25,695 nt of DNA from JBCBKP01 sp038746265 (GTDB taxonomy: Bacteria > Planctomycetota > Phycisphaerae > Phycisphaerales > UBA1924), in the NCBI GenBank assembly GCA_038746265.1, contig JBCDKU010000039.1, positions 1 through 25,695 on the forward strand. The letters run 5' to 3'. The notes under the pieces were generated by a model, which was not told the origin of the DNA, did not search any database, and saw only the letters and a list, made by a program, of their open reading frames with translations. This document shows, in pieces, positions 13,291-21,251 of this stretch (its first letter is position 1; each line of letters starts with the position of its first letter). The position numbers and the translations under genes are program-made.

Positions 13291-14817
13291 TCAGCCGCCC
13301 GATTCTTCGGCACTGCGGAGCGGATCGACGCGCGTCGGGTCGATGATGCGCAGCGGCACCGATTCGTCGTAGCTCGTGCTGCCGACGATGCCGACCAGAC
13401 GGCCGACCAGCGAGTCGAGCAGGCCCGCCTCGCTCGGGCGAACGTACCCCAGCGTGCGGCCCGCGCCCTGGCCCACCGTGACGACGCGGTACATGAGCGG
13501 CAGCGACTCACCGTTGTAGAGCGCGCTGGGCACAAGGCGGCCCACGATCTCGTAGGCCGGGGCGTTCTCGATCGCTTCGAGGTCGGCCGCGATCGAGCCG
13601 TACCGCTCGTTCGCACGCTCGCGGAGATCGTCGATGCGAGCGATGCCGGTGCGGGTATCGCGGAGGAGCTTCAGGAACTCGACCCGCTGCTCGAGCGCAG
13701 AGACGACCGGATCGTTGCCGAGCGACGTGATCGCGCGGAGGTACTCCTGGATCAGCTCGGTGATCGCGCTCGTGTCGCTGGCGTCGAGCGCGCGGACGCG
13801 GTCGAACTGCTCCTCAAGCTGCTTGGGCGACAGGATCGGGAGCTCGCCGCGGGCGACTTCGGGCTCTGCCGACTCCTCGCCGCCGCCCGTGATGGGCTGG
13901 GCCGGATCGCCGAGCGACGGCGGCTCAAGCTGTGCGGACTCCTGAGCCGGCTCGGGCCGCGGCAGCACGTCGGGCGAGTAGATCGGATCCAGCAGCGAAC
14001 GATCGACCGAGTTGGGGTCGAACGCGGTCTGTGTCGGCCGTGCGACAGGACGCTCCGGCTGCGCGGCGGGCGTGTTGGTGTCCGCTGTTTCAGTCGCCGC
14101 CTCGGGAGCCGGTGTGGTCTCGGCCGGCTCAATCTGCTGCGGCTGCTCGGTCTCGGCGGTGTTGTCGTCTGTGAGGATCGGGTCCTCGGTAGGTGTCTCG
14201 GGCAGCGGGTCGGTTTGCGACGCCGATCCGATCTGTGGCTCGGCGAACTGCTGCTCGAAGCCGCGTATCTCTTCGGCGGTCGCTGGGCGGACGGCGTTCG
14301 AAGGGACATACCCGTGCGGCTCGTGCGCGGCGACCGGCGGGCGCGGCGGGATGACGTGGTAGCCGATCAGGCTGCCGCCGTTTGTCTCGATGGGCTCGAT
14401 CACCGCGAGTTCGGTCCCAGCGGGCAGCGGGCTGGAGCGGCTGAAGACCGACCGCCAGTTCTGGACCGGGTCGCGGCGGTTGACCGCGAAGAGCTGGTGG
14501 GGCTCGGTCAGCGTCGCGGTCGCGCCGTCGCTCGTCACGGTCACGGCGTCGGACGGGACGAACGCCGGCTGGTCCTCGGGGTAGATCACACGAAACCAGT
14601 CCTCGCCCGCGCCGTCGATCTTGAGCGCGTCGCCCGCGCGGAGCGTCTCGATCGGGTAGATCTCGGCGTCCACGCACTGCATCTGCGCGCCGTCGCGCGA
14701 GACGACGACCCAGATGGGCTCGCGGTCCACGATCTGGGCGGCGACCCGGGCCGGCAGCAGCGCGAGGACACCCGCGAGGGCGGAAAGAGCGATCGGACGG
14801 AGGTTTCGGATCATCAT
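13291..14817 (-). CDS. Exported SH3-like repeat protein with long disordered linker and C-terminal helical region
   Basis: 508 residues from the ATG at 14817 (GGGGAG five bases upstream). A signal peptide covers about 1-27, probably cleaved in RVAA|Q. Two bacterial-SH3-like segments follow at about 33-95 (AEIYPIETLRAGDALKI, EDWFRVIYP, AFVPSDAV) and 100-178 (the second ends GYVPSNAV). A linker at about 190-325 is rich in Pro, Glu, Thr and Ala and surely disordered. Residues 330-420 are helical, possibly coiled-coil, and 424-500 form a beta-rich segment with GYVRPSEAG that resembles another SH3-like unit. Such proteins often bind cell-wall or surface polymers. No enzyme domain is present. It is divergent from the TolC-like gene with a ~106-base shared upstream region. 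Function unknown. Confidence 0.78.
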   Translation of the reverse strand: MMIRNLRPIALSALAGVLALLPARVAAQIVDREPIWVVVSRDGAQMQCVDAEIYPIETLRAGDALKIDGAGEDWFRVIYPEDQPAFVPSDAVTVTSDGATATLTEPHQLFAVNRRDPVQNWRSVFSRSSPLPAGTELAVIEPIETNGGSLIGYHVIPPRPPVAAHEPHGYVPSNAVRPATAEEIRGFEQQFAEPQIGSASQTDPLPETPTEDPILTDDNTAETEQPQQIEPAETTPAPEAATETADTNTPAAQPERPVARPTQTAFDPNSVDRSLLDPIYSPDVLPRPEPAQESAQLEPPSLGDPAQPITGGGEESAEPEVARGELPILSPKQLEEQFDRVRALDASDTSAITELIQEYLRAITSLGNDPVVSALEQRVEFLKLLRDTRTGIARIDDLRERANERYGSIAADLEAIENAPAYEIVGRLVPSALYNGESLPLMYRVVTVGQGAGRTLGYVRPSEAGLLDSLVGRLVGIVGSTSYDESVPLRIIDPTRVDPLRSAEESGG

Positions 14818-14923
14818 GGGCACTCCCCAGCGCTGTCGGGCTCATCATGCAGCCCATCCGATATGAGTCTACGCTCATCGTCCGGAAAGCATGTCCGGCA
14901 TGACTCGTCGCGTGGGAGACGCA

Positions 14924-16840
14924 ATGACAGACAGCGAACGCAGCCGCCGGACGCCCAGTTGGGCACGATTCGGGTTGATTCTGGTCACGGGCGCCGTGGT
15001 AACGCTCGCGGGCTGCCGCTCGCCGCTCGAGCAGCGGACGGACGCGGCGCTGCGTGAGTCGATCATGCGGTCGGTCCGCCGCGAGCTCGCCGAAGCAGAG
15101 CGGTTCGACGCCCCGCTGACGACCGAACGCGAGTCGGGCATCGACCGGCTCGAGATCCGCGAGGATCTGCTCGAGGAGGTCAAGCGGGACTACGACCCGA
15201 CGTCGTACTTCCTCGACGACACCGAGCTCGACGCGGCGGCCGCCAACCGCCGGATCGCGCAGGTCGATGAGCTGATCGGCCCCGACCTCAACAACGCCCC
15301 GACCCGCATCGTCGCGATCGGCTTGCAGCGCGTCATCCGCCGCGCGGTCGAGAACAACCTCGCGATCGAGCAGGCGCGGCTCGAACCCGCGATCACCGAG
15401 GCGGACATCGTCGCGGCCGAGGCAGCGTTCGACTGGCTGTTCTTCGCCAACGCACAGTGGTCCGACATCGACCAGCCGCAGGCGGGCCCAGGCTTCTTGA
15501 ATCTGCCGCAGGTCGTGAGCCGCTCACAATCGGTCACGCAGACCACAGGGGTGCGCCGCCAGCTCACGACCGGCGGCGAGGTCAGCTTCCAACAGCAGCT
15601 CATCTACACCGACGAGCGAGAGAGTGCCTTCGGCGTCCTGCCCTTCCCCAACCCCAACTCGTCCGCGACCTACACCTTCGGCATCGACCAGCCGCTGCTC
15701 CGCGGGTTCGGCTCCGACGTCACGCTCGCGCAGGTCCGGCTCAACCGCAACGCCGAGCGGCGGACGATCGAACAGCTCCGCCAGACGCTCATCGACACCG
15801 TCACCAACGCCGAGAACGCGTACTGGAATCTCGTCGTCGCGCACCGCGAGCTGGTGATCTCGAGCCGCGTGCTCGAACGCGGCGAGCAGACCGCGCAGGA
15901 CATCAAGGCCCGCCGCGTGCTCGACGCGATCCAGTCGCAGGTCGCCAACGCGGTCTCGACCTCCGAGACACGCCGAAGCGCGGTGATCACCGCCCGCAAC
16001 GACCTCCGCCGCGCGAGCGATGCGCTCAAGGCCATCATGAACGACCCCGAGCTGCCCGTGGGCTCGGAGGTGATGCTCGTCCCGGCGGACGACCCCATCG
16101 ATGAACCCGTCGGCTACAGCCTCGCGGACAGCATCCAGACGGCGATCGAGCAGCGACCCGACCTGAGCCTGGCCGTCCTCGGGATCGACGACGCCTCGAT
16201 CAACGAGGTCGTCGCGGACAACCAGCGTCTTCCCGACCTGCGGGCGTCCGCCGAGCTCGACCTGGTCGGGTTCGACAACGACTTCGCCGGCGCACTGGCG
16301 AACCAGTACAACAACGAGTTCTTCGACAACTTCCTGCTGGGCCTGTTTTTCGAGCAGCCCATCGGCAACCGGGCCGCGGAGGCCGGCTCGCGCCGGGCAC
16401 GGCTGCAGCGGATTCTGTCGGTCGTCGGCTACCGCGCGACGGTGCAGAACGCGGTGCTCGAGGTGAAGAACGCCGTCGATGATCTCGTGACCAACTACCG
16501 GCTCATCGAGCAGGCCCGCGTGAGCCGCATCGCGGCGGGCGAGTCGGTGCGGTCGCTGCTCGTCGAGAAGGAACTAACGGACCGCGGCTACTCAGTCGAG
16601 CGGCTCGAGGTGGAGCTGGGCCGCCAGGACGCGCTCGCGAACTCGGAGCGGATCGAGGTGCAGGCGCTGGTCAACTACAACCGCGCGATCGCCGAGCTGC
16701 ACCGCGCGATGGGGACGACGCTCGAACGCAACCGCATCGACTTCGTCGTGCCCGACGCGAATCAGCTGCTCACGGGCGAGTACGCGCTCGACTACACGGT
16801 CGAGCCGGAAGAGCCTTCGCAGACCGACGGCGAGCCGTGA
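14924..16840 (+). CDS. TolC/OprM-like outer membrane efflux lipoprotein
   Basis: 638 residues from the ATG at 14924. A lipobox (VVTLAGC) places the acylated Cys at residue 31, after a hydrophobic stretch. The rest has the two-repeat outer membrane efflux protein pattern: long amphipathic helices with strand segments such as VSFQQQLIYTDE, YTFGIDQPLLRGFG and LLGLFFEQPIGNRAAEA, the last two being typical of OEP strands and strand-helix turns. Residues ~32-95 form an N-terminal charged extension not usual for TolC. GGGAGA precedes this ATG; another start lies at 14891. TolC-type proteins form trimeric channels with inner-membrane transporters or type I secretion systems, but no transporter or adaptor gene is nearby. 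Its last four bases (GTGA) overlap the Sua5 start. Confidence 0.9.
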   Translation: MTDSERSRRTPSWARFGLILVTGAVVTLAGCRSPLEQRTDAALRESIMRSVRRELAEAERFDAPLTTERESGIDRLEIREDLLEEVKRDYDPTSYFLDDTELDAAAANRRIAQVDELIGPDLNNAPTRIVAIGLQRVIRRAVENNLAIEQARLEPAITEADIVAAEAAFDWLFFANAQWSDIDQPQAGPGFLNLPQVVSRSQSVTQTTGVRRQLTTGGEVSFQQQLIYTDERESAFGVLPFPNPNSSATYTFGIDQPLLRGFGSDVTLAQVRLNRNAERRTIEQLRQTLIDTVTNAENAYWNLVVAHRELVISSRVLERGEQTAQDIKARRVLDAIQSQVANAVSTSETRRSAVITARNDLRRASDALKAIMNDPELPVGSEVMLVPADDPIDEPVGYSLADSIQTAIEQRPDLSLAVLGIDDASINEVVADNQRLPDLRASAELDLVGFDNDFAGALANQYNNEFFDNFLLGLFFEQPIGNRAAEAGSRRARLQRILSVVGYRATVQNAVLEVKNAVDDLVTNYRLIEQARVSRIAAGESVRSLLVEKELTDRGYSVERLEVELGRQDALANSERIEVQALVNYNRAIAELHRAMGTTLERNRIDFVVPDANQLLTGEYALDYTVEPEEPSQTDGEP

Positions 16841-17808
16841 GCGCGGGCAGGGCCGACATCCTCGCCGCCGCTGAGCGTCTCGGCCAAGGCGGCCTGGTCG
16901 CATTCCCGACGGAGACCGTCTACGGCCTCGGTGCTGACACGCTCAGCGAAGAAGCCGTCGCCCGGGTGTTTGAGGCCAAGGGGCGTCCAAAGGCGAACCC
17001 GCTGATCGTGCACGTCTCGAGCGAGGCGATGGCAGGCCGCGTGGTCGCCGCGTGGTCAGCCGAGGCGCAGAAGCTCGCGAAGGCGTTCTGGCCCGGGCCG
17101 CTCACGATCGTGCTGCCCCGCTCGGAGCGAGTCCCGTCGATCGTGACCGCCGGCGCGGACACCGTCGCTGTCCGATGCCCGGACCACGAGGTCGCGTTCA
17201 CGCTCATCGAATCGTTCGGCGGCCCGCTGGTTGGTCCGAGCGCGAACAGGTCGGGCGGCGTCTCGCCGACGCGGGCCGAGCATGTCCGGGGCGTCTGGCC
17301 CGAGAACGAGGTGATGGTCCTCGACGGCGGTCCCTGCCGCGCGGGCATCGAGAGCACGGTGATCTCGCTCGTCGGAGATCCGGTCGTCCTGCGGCCCGGC
17401 GTCGTCGGCGTGGACACGCTCGAAGTGGCCCTCGGCGCGGATATCGCGATCGACCACGGCGACGGCTCCCGTGGGTCGCCGGGCCGCGTGGGCCCCCACT
17501 ACCGCCCGACAGCGCCGGTGTACCTCGTCGATGATCTCGCGGACGTGGACACGCTCGGCGAGCCATGCGTCGTGCTCTCGCCGCCCGGGACGCCCGTGAC
17601 GGTGCAGCCGCCGAACGCCGTGATCCAGATGCCGGCCGCGGCCGCGGACTACGCGGCCGAGCTGTACGCGGCCCTGCGTGAGGCCGACGCGTTCGGGCCC
17701 GCCTCGATCGCGGTCTGCCGCCCTCCCGAGACCGGGGGTGACTCAACGGACGCCGCGATCTGGTTGGCGATCCGAGAGCGGCTCGGGCGCGCGGCCGAGG
17801 AAGGCTGA
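16837..17808 (+). CDS. sua5: L-threonylcarbamoyladenylate synthase, Sua5 type
   Basis: 323 residues. Makes threonylcarbamoyl-AMP from threonine, bicarbonate and ATP for the t6A37 modification of ANN-decoding tRNAs. The YrdC/TsaC domain (about 5-205) has FPTETVYGLG at 23-32, K48xR50 with NPL at 54-56, FWPGPLTIVLPR, GPSANRSGG near 133 and GIESTV. A linker with SPGRVGPHY (about 213-221) leads into the C-terminal Rossmann-like Sua5 domain, which distinguishes Sua5 from short TsaC. The GTG start overlaps the preceding TGA by four bases, implying translational coupling to the efflux gene, an unexpected partnership. The other t6A genes (tsaB, tsaD, tsaE) are not in the window. Confidence 0.95.
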   Translation: MSAGRADILAAAERLGQGGLVAFPTETVYGLGADTLSEEAVARVFEAKGRPKANPLIVHVSSEAMAGRVVAAWSAEAQKLAKAFWPGPLTIVLPRSERVPSIVTAGADTVAVRCPDHEVAFTLIESFGGPLVGPSANRSGGVSPTRAEHVRGVWPENEVMVLDGGPCRAGIESTVISLVGDPVVLRPGVVGVDTLEVALGADIAIDHGDGSRGSPGRVGPHYRPTAPVYLVDDLADVDTLGEPCVVLSPPGTPVTVQPPNAVIQMPAAAADYAAELYAALREADAFGPASIAVCRPPETGGDSTDAAIWLAIRERLGRAAEEG

Positions 17809-17849
17809 CACGGAAGGCGCGATCAGGAGACGGCGCGCGGGCCGCGTTC

Positions 17850-17855
17850 TATCGT
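17850..17855 (+). promoter_or_regulatory. Candidate -10 hexamer TATCGT upstream of icd
   Basis: TATCGT 69 bases before the icd ATG would give a leader of about 60 bases. An ATG seven bases after it is out of frame with icd and opens only a short frame, so a leadered icd transcript is assumed. Confidence 0.35.
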
Positions 17856-17923
17856 GGGCCCGATGCGGCGGTCGATGACCGCCGAGCGCCCTGATAGACG
17901 CCCCGAACCCACGGAGACGCCCC

Positions 17924-19399
17924 ATGTCGAAGCTCGAGATCGCCCTCGCCCCCGGAGACGGGATCGGCCCCGAGATCATGAAGGCCTGCCTGCGGATCTT
18001 CGAGGCCGCCGGTGTGCAGGAGCACGTCGCGTTCGTGGAGGTCGCCGCGGGCGAGAAGGTCTTCGCGCAGGGCGACAGCCGCGGGCTGGACGACAACGCC
18101 TTCGAGACCATCGAGCGGACGGGTCTGGTCTACAAGGGCCCGATGGGCACGCCCGTCGGCGGCGGCGGCAAGTCGATCAACGTGACCCTCCGCAAGACCT
18201 TCGGCGCCTTCGCGAACCTGCGTCACTTCCAGTCGCTGCCGGGCGTGGACACGGTCTTCAGCCGCGCGGGCGTGCCGGTGGATATCTACGTCGTCCGCGA
18301 GAACATCGAGGACACCTACGGCGGCATCGAGTACCGCATGACCGACGACGTGATCGAGTGCAAAAGACTCATCACCGCGCCGGGCTGCGATCAGGTCAGC
18401 AAGTTCGCGTTCGAGACCGCGGCGCGGCTCGGGATCAAGAACGTGCAGTGCGGGCACAAGGCCAACATCATGAAGCTGACCGACGGGCTGTTCCTGTCGC
18501 GATTCTTCGAGGCCGCCAAGAACTACCCGGATATCGAGGCGGGCGACACGATCATCGACGCGCTGTGTATGAACCTCGTCCTCAAGCCCCAGAAGTATGA
18601 GATGATCGTCCTGCCCAACCTGCAGGGCGACATCGTCTCTGACCTCGCGGCGGGCCTCGTGGGCGGGCTGGGCTTTGCGCCCTCGGCCAACATCGGCGAC
18701 AAGATCTCGATCTTCGAGGCGGTCCACGGCACCGCACCGGACATCGCGGGCAAGGGCATCGCCAACCCCACGTCGCTGCTCTTCAGCGGGCTCATGATGC
18801 TCCGGCACATCGGGCTGCTCAAGCAGGCCGGGATCATCGAGAACGCCCTGCTCAAAACCCTCGAGGACGGCATCCGCACGGGCGACTTCGCGGGCGACAA
18901 GGAGCCCGTCGGCACGCAGCCCTTCGCGGACGCGATCATTGAGCGGCTCGGGCAGAACCCGTCCGAGCCCAAGGCGGTCCCGGATCAGGACACCCCGACC
19001 TTTGCGCCAAAGCCCCGGCCCGAGGTCAATCTCCGCATGAACGCCTTCGAGGGGCTCAACGAGGCCGTTGTTGGCACCGACATCTTCGTGGACTCGCAAC
19101 TGCAGCCCACCGAGATCGGCCGCCGACTCGAGGCGATCTGCGACGGCACGCCCTTCAAGCTCACGATGATGTCCAACCGCGGCACGCAGGTCTGGCCCAC
19201 CGGCAGCGTCTATACCGAGATCGTCGATCACGTCCGCTGCCGCTTCGAGCTGCGGGACCCGTCCCTGATCGGCCGCATCGGCCAGATGGCGACGATCCAC
19301 CTGCTGCAGCGGATCGCCGAGAAGCTGACGATCATTGAGTGGCGTCCGCTCAAGGAGTACGACGGCGTCGCGGGCTTCTCGAAGGCTCAGGGACAGTAA
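17924..19399 (+). CDS. icd: Isocitrate dehydrogenase, large Thermus-type, predicted NAD-dependent
   Basis: 491 residues; oxidatively decarboxylates isocitrate to 2-oxoglutarate in the TCA cycle. The catalytic half (1-350) has GDGIGPEI at 11-18, the substrate motif S84xN86xxxR90 with R100, RENIEDTYGG at 125-134 and K184, and acidic metal ligands near 212, 236 and 240. The C-terminal ~135 residues form the extra domain seen in the ~496-residue Thermus thermophilus enzyme and its relatives. The cofactor loop reads HGTAPDIAGKG, with D273-I274 where NADP enzymes have Lys-Tyr; Asp at this site binds the free ribose hydroxyls of NAD. The later RTGDFAG segment also looks NAD-type. GGAGA lies upstream of the ATG. 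Isopropylmalate dehydrogenase is an alternative from the fold, but length and the SxN motif favour IDH. Confidence 0.93.
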   Translation: MSKLEIALAPGDGIGPEIMKACLRIFEAAGVQEHVAFVEVAAGEKVFAQGDSRGLDDNAFETIERTGLVYKGPMGTPVGGGGKSINVTLRKTFGAFANLRHFQSLPGVDTVFSRAGVPVDIYVVRENIEDTYGGIEYRMTDDVIECKRLITAPGCDQVSKFAFETAARLGIKNVQCGHKANIMKLTDGLFLSRFFEAAKNYPDIEAGDTIIDALCMNLVLKPQKYEMIVLPNLQGDIVSDLAAGLVGGLGFAPSANIGDKISIFEAVHGTAPDIAGKGIANPTSLLFSGLMMLRHIGLLKQAGIIENALLKTLEDGIRTGDFAGDKEPVGTQPFADAIIERLGQNPSEPKAVPDQDTPTFAPKPRPEVNLRMNAFEGLNEAVVGTDIFVDSQLQPTEIGRRLEAICDGTPFKLTMMSNRGTQVWPTGSVYTEIVDHVRCRFELRDPSLIGRIGQMATIHLLQRIAEKLTIIEWRPLKEYDGVAGFSKAQGQ

Positions 19400-19410
19400 A
19401 GCCGGGCCGG

Positions 19411-19438
19411 CATTCGGCGTCCGGCATTTGGCATTCAG
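19411..19438. repeat. Decayed heptamer array (CATTCGG)4
   Basis: Four 7-base units, CATTCGG, CGTCCGG, CATTTGG and CATTCAG, the reverse complement of the CCGAATG unit at 1744-1799. It also lies in a convergent gap, 12 bases after the icd stop and just before the terminator. Confidence 0.7.
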
Positions 19439-19450
19439 CAGAAAACGAGA

Positions 19451-19478
19451 AAGGGGCGGGCCTCGCGGCCCGCCCCTT
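19451..19478. terminator. Bidirectional rho-independent terminator between icd and the DUF11 gene
   Basis: Perfect 12-bp stem, AAGGGGCGGGCC (19451-19462) with its complement at 19467-19478, around a TCGC loop. TTGTTTG follows on the plus strand; on the minus strand the stem is followed by CTCGTTTTC. It serves the two convergent genes. Confidence 0.9.
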
Positions 19479-19507
19479 GTTTGTTTGACGATGTCCTGCT
19501 CTGCTGC

Positions 19508-21088
19508 TTAGCGATAGAGGTTGGTGGACTCGGTTTCCTGGATCTGACGCGTGAACTCTTCGCTCACGAGGCTCACCGCGAAGAGCGTGCGGCCCTCGTC
19601 AACGGCCCGGACCGTTGCACGCCACTCGACCACCTGGCCCGGACGCAGCACGCCGATCGGGGCGAACGTCAGATTCTGGCCGTCAGCGGTCACGTTCGTG
19701 GCGCCGGTCGCCGAGACGTACCGCTGCTCGTCGGGGAGCGTGGCAGTCACGCGGACGTTGCGGTCCGGGGCGGTGCCCTGGTTGGTCACGCGGATGAGGT
19801 AGGTCGTGGTCGTGCCGACCTCGACCGGGTCAACCTCGTCCACCACCTCGAGGAGGATGGCGGGGATGCCCTCGAAGACCGTCGAGCACGCCGTGCGGGC
19901 CGGCTCAGCGCACTCGCTCTCGAATTGAGCCGAGACGTTGACGGTGCGGGCCTCGGAGCTGCGGAGGCGGATCGAGACGTTGCGGCTCTCGCCGCCCTGC
20001 AGGTTGCCCAGAGCGAAGCGGACCACGCCCGGCTCCTGCTGGACGCCGCCCTGGCTGGCCGACTCGAGCTGCGCCGCCTGCGGGAAGCGGAGCGTGACGA
20101 CGGCGTTGCGGGCCTCGCCCTCACCCGAGTTGGTCGCGGTGAAGGTGAACGTCGCGGGACGCTGCAGGAACTGACGCTCCTGGCACTGCGACTCGATGCT
20201 CAGCTCGGGGGCCACGATGACGGTGTTCGGAGCCGACGACTCGGCCTCGACGCCGTCGCCGTTCGCCGACGCCATCGACGAGTACTCGCCGACGCGCGTC
20301 GCGTTCGCGTAGAGGGTCACCACACGCTCCTCGCCCGGGCCGAGGTTGCCGATGACCTGGTTCACGGTGCTGCCGCCGCTGGTCAGACGCAGGCCGGCCG
20401 GGAGCTGATCGCTCAGGCGGACGTTGGTCGCGGTGCCCGTGCCCGGGTTGCGGACGGTGTAGACCAGCTCGACCGGGTCGCAGAGCAGGGCCCGGTTGGT
20501 CGCACGCTTGGCAAGGATCAGGTCGGGCTCGACCACCTGCGCGACGAGGCAGAGGATGTTGTTGTAGCTGACCGAGGCGCACTGCGTGACCTCGCGGAGA
20601 TCGCTGGCGATCGCCGACGCCCGGACGATCCGGGTCTCACCGGCCGGCAGGTTGCCGATGGGCCAGAACAGCCCGTTCGGGCCCTCGGCGGCCGCGGGCG
20701 ACGACTGGAACTCGGCCGAGTTCTCGATGTTGTCGAGGTGCAGCACGACGTTCTGCAGCGTGCCCGAGGTGATGTTCGTGACGTGGTACTCGGTCTCGAA
20801 CCGCGAGCCGCGGTTGATCTGACGCGGCATCACGGTGTGGAGCAGCAGGGCGCTGCTGGCCTCGTCGCCCGTGGGGAACGCGAGCCCGACCGTGTTCTGC
20901 TCCGCGGTGATCTGGGGCTGGTAGCTGTAGCCCGAGTAGCTGGTCCGGGTCACCTGAGCCTGCGGCTCGCGCGGCTCGGGGGCCGGCTGCGAGGTCGAGT
21001 CGGCGGTGGTCTGCTGACTGGCGCAGCCCGCGATCATCGCCGCCGTCGCGGCACAGGTCAGGAAGGTGGCTTTCAAGAACTTCTGCAT
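19508..21088 (-). CDS. DUF11-repeat lipoprotein, OmcB-like surface/envelope protein
   Basis: 526 residues from the ATG at 21088 (GAGGGG five bases upstream). A short signal with lipobox MIAGC puts the acylated Cys at residue 22. A Ser/Thr/Pro/Gln-rich stretch (about 23-65) is followed by four immunoglobulin-like DUF11-type repeats of about 100 residues, each with the VxNxGxxxxxNVxxxxxLP pattern: about 85-185, 190-295, 296-395 and 405-510. Scattered cysteines in the repeats could form disulfides. DUF11 repeats are found in the chlamydial cysteine-rich outer membrane protein OmcB and in many planctomycete envelope proteins, so a structural role at the cell surface is likely. The strong codon bias suggests high expression. 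No catalytic motif is seen. The 163-base upstream gap holds a TATCCT at 21183-21188 that may be its -10. Confidence 0.88.
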   Translation of the reverse strand: MQKFLKATFLTCAATAAMIAGCASQQTTADSTSQPAPEPREPQAQVTRTSYSGYSYQPQITAEQNTVGLAFPTGDEASSALLLHTVMPRQINRGSRFETEYHVTNITSGTLQNVVLHLDNIENSAEFQSSPAAAEGPNGLFWPIGNLPAGETRIVRASAIASDLREVTQCASVSYNNILCLVAQVVEPDLILAKRATNRALLCDPVELVYTVRNPGTGTATNVRLSDQLPAGLRLTSGGSTVNQVIGNLGPGEERVVTLYANATRVGEYSSMASANGDGVEAESSAPNTVIVAPELSIESQCQERQFLQRPATFTFTATNSGEGEARNAVVTLRFPQAAQLESASQGGVQQEPGVVRFALGNLQGGESRNVSIRLRSSEARTVNVSAQFESECAEPARTACSTVFEGIPAILLEVVDEVDPVEVGTTTTYLIRVTNQGTAPDRNVRVTATLPDEQRYVSATGATNVTADGQNLTFAPIGVLRPGQVVEWRATVRAVDEGRTLFAVSLVSEEFTRQIQETESTNLYR

Positions 21089-21251
21089 GTCGTCCCCTCG
21101 CAAGTGCGTCTTGGGTCCAGAACCGGCTACTCAGTGGGTCCGGGACCGGCACGGACAGCGGCCGGCTCCCGATCAAGCACACAGGATATCGCGCAGAACG
21201 TCCCGCGGCACGTCCGGATATCGAACAAACCGCGTTTCCGGCTCCACACGG

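Noticed and set aside
17849..19300. Long minus-strand ORF opposite icd
   Set aside because: The plus strand encodes a complete, motif-rich isocitrate dehydrogenase; the reverse frame has no recognisable motif and is a GC-bias shadow.
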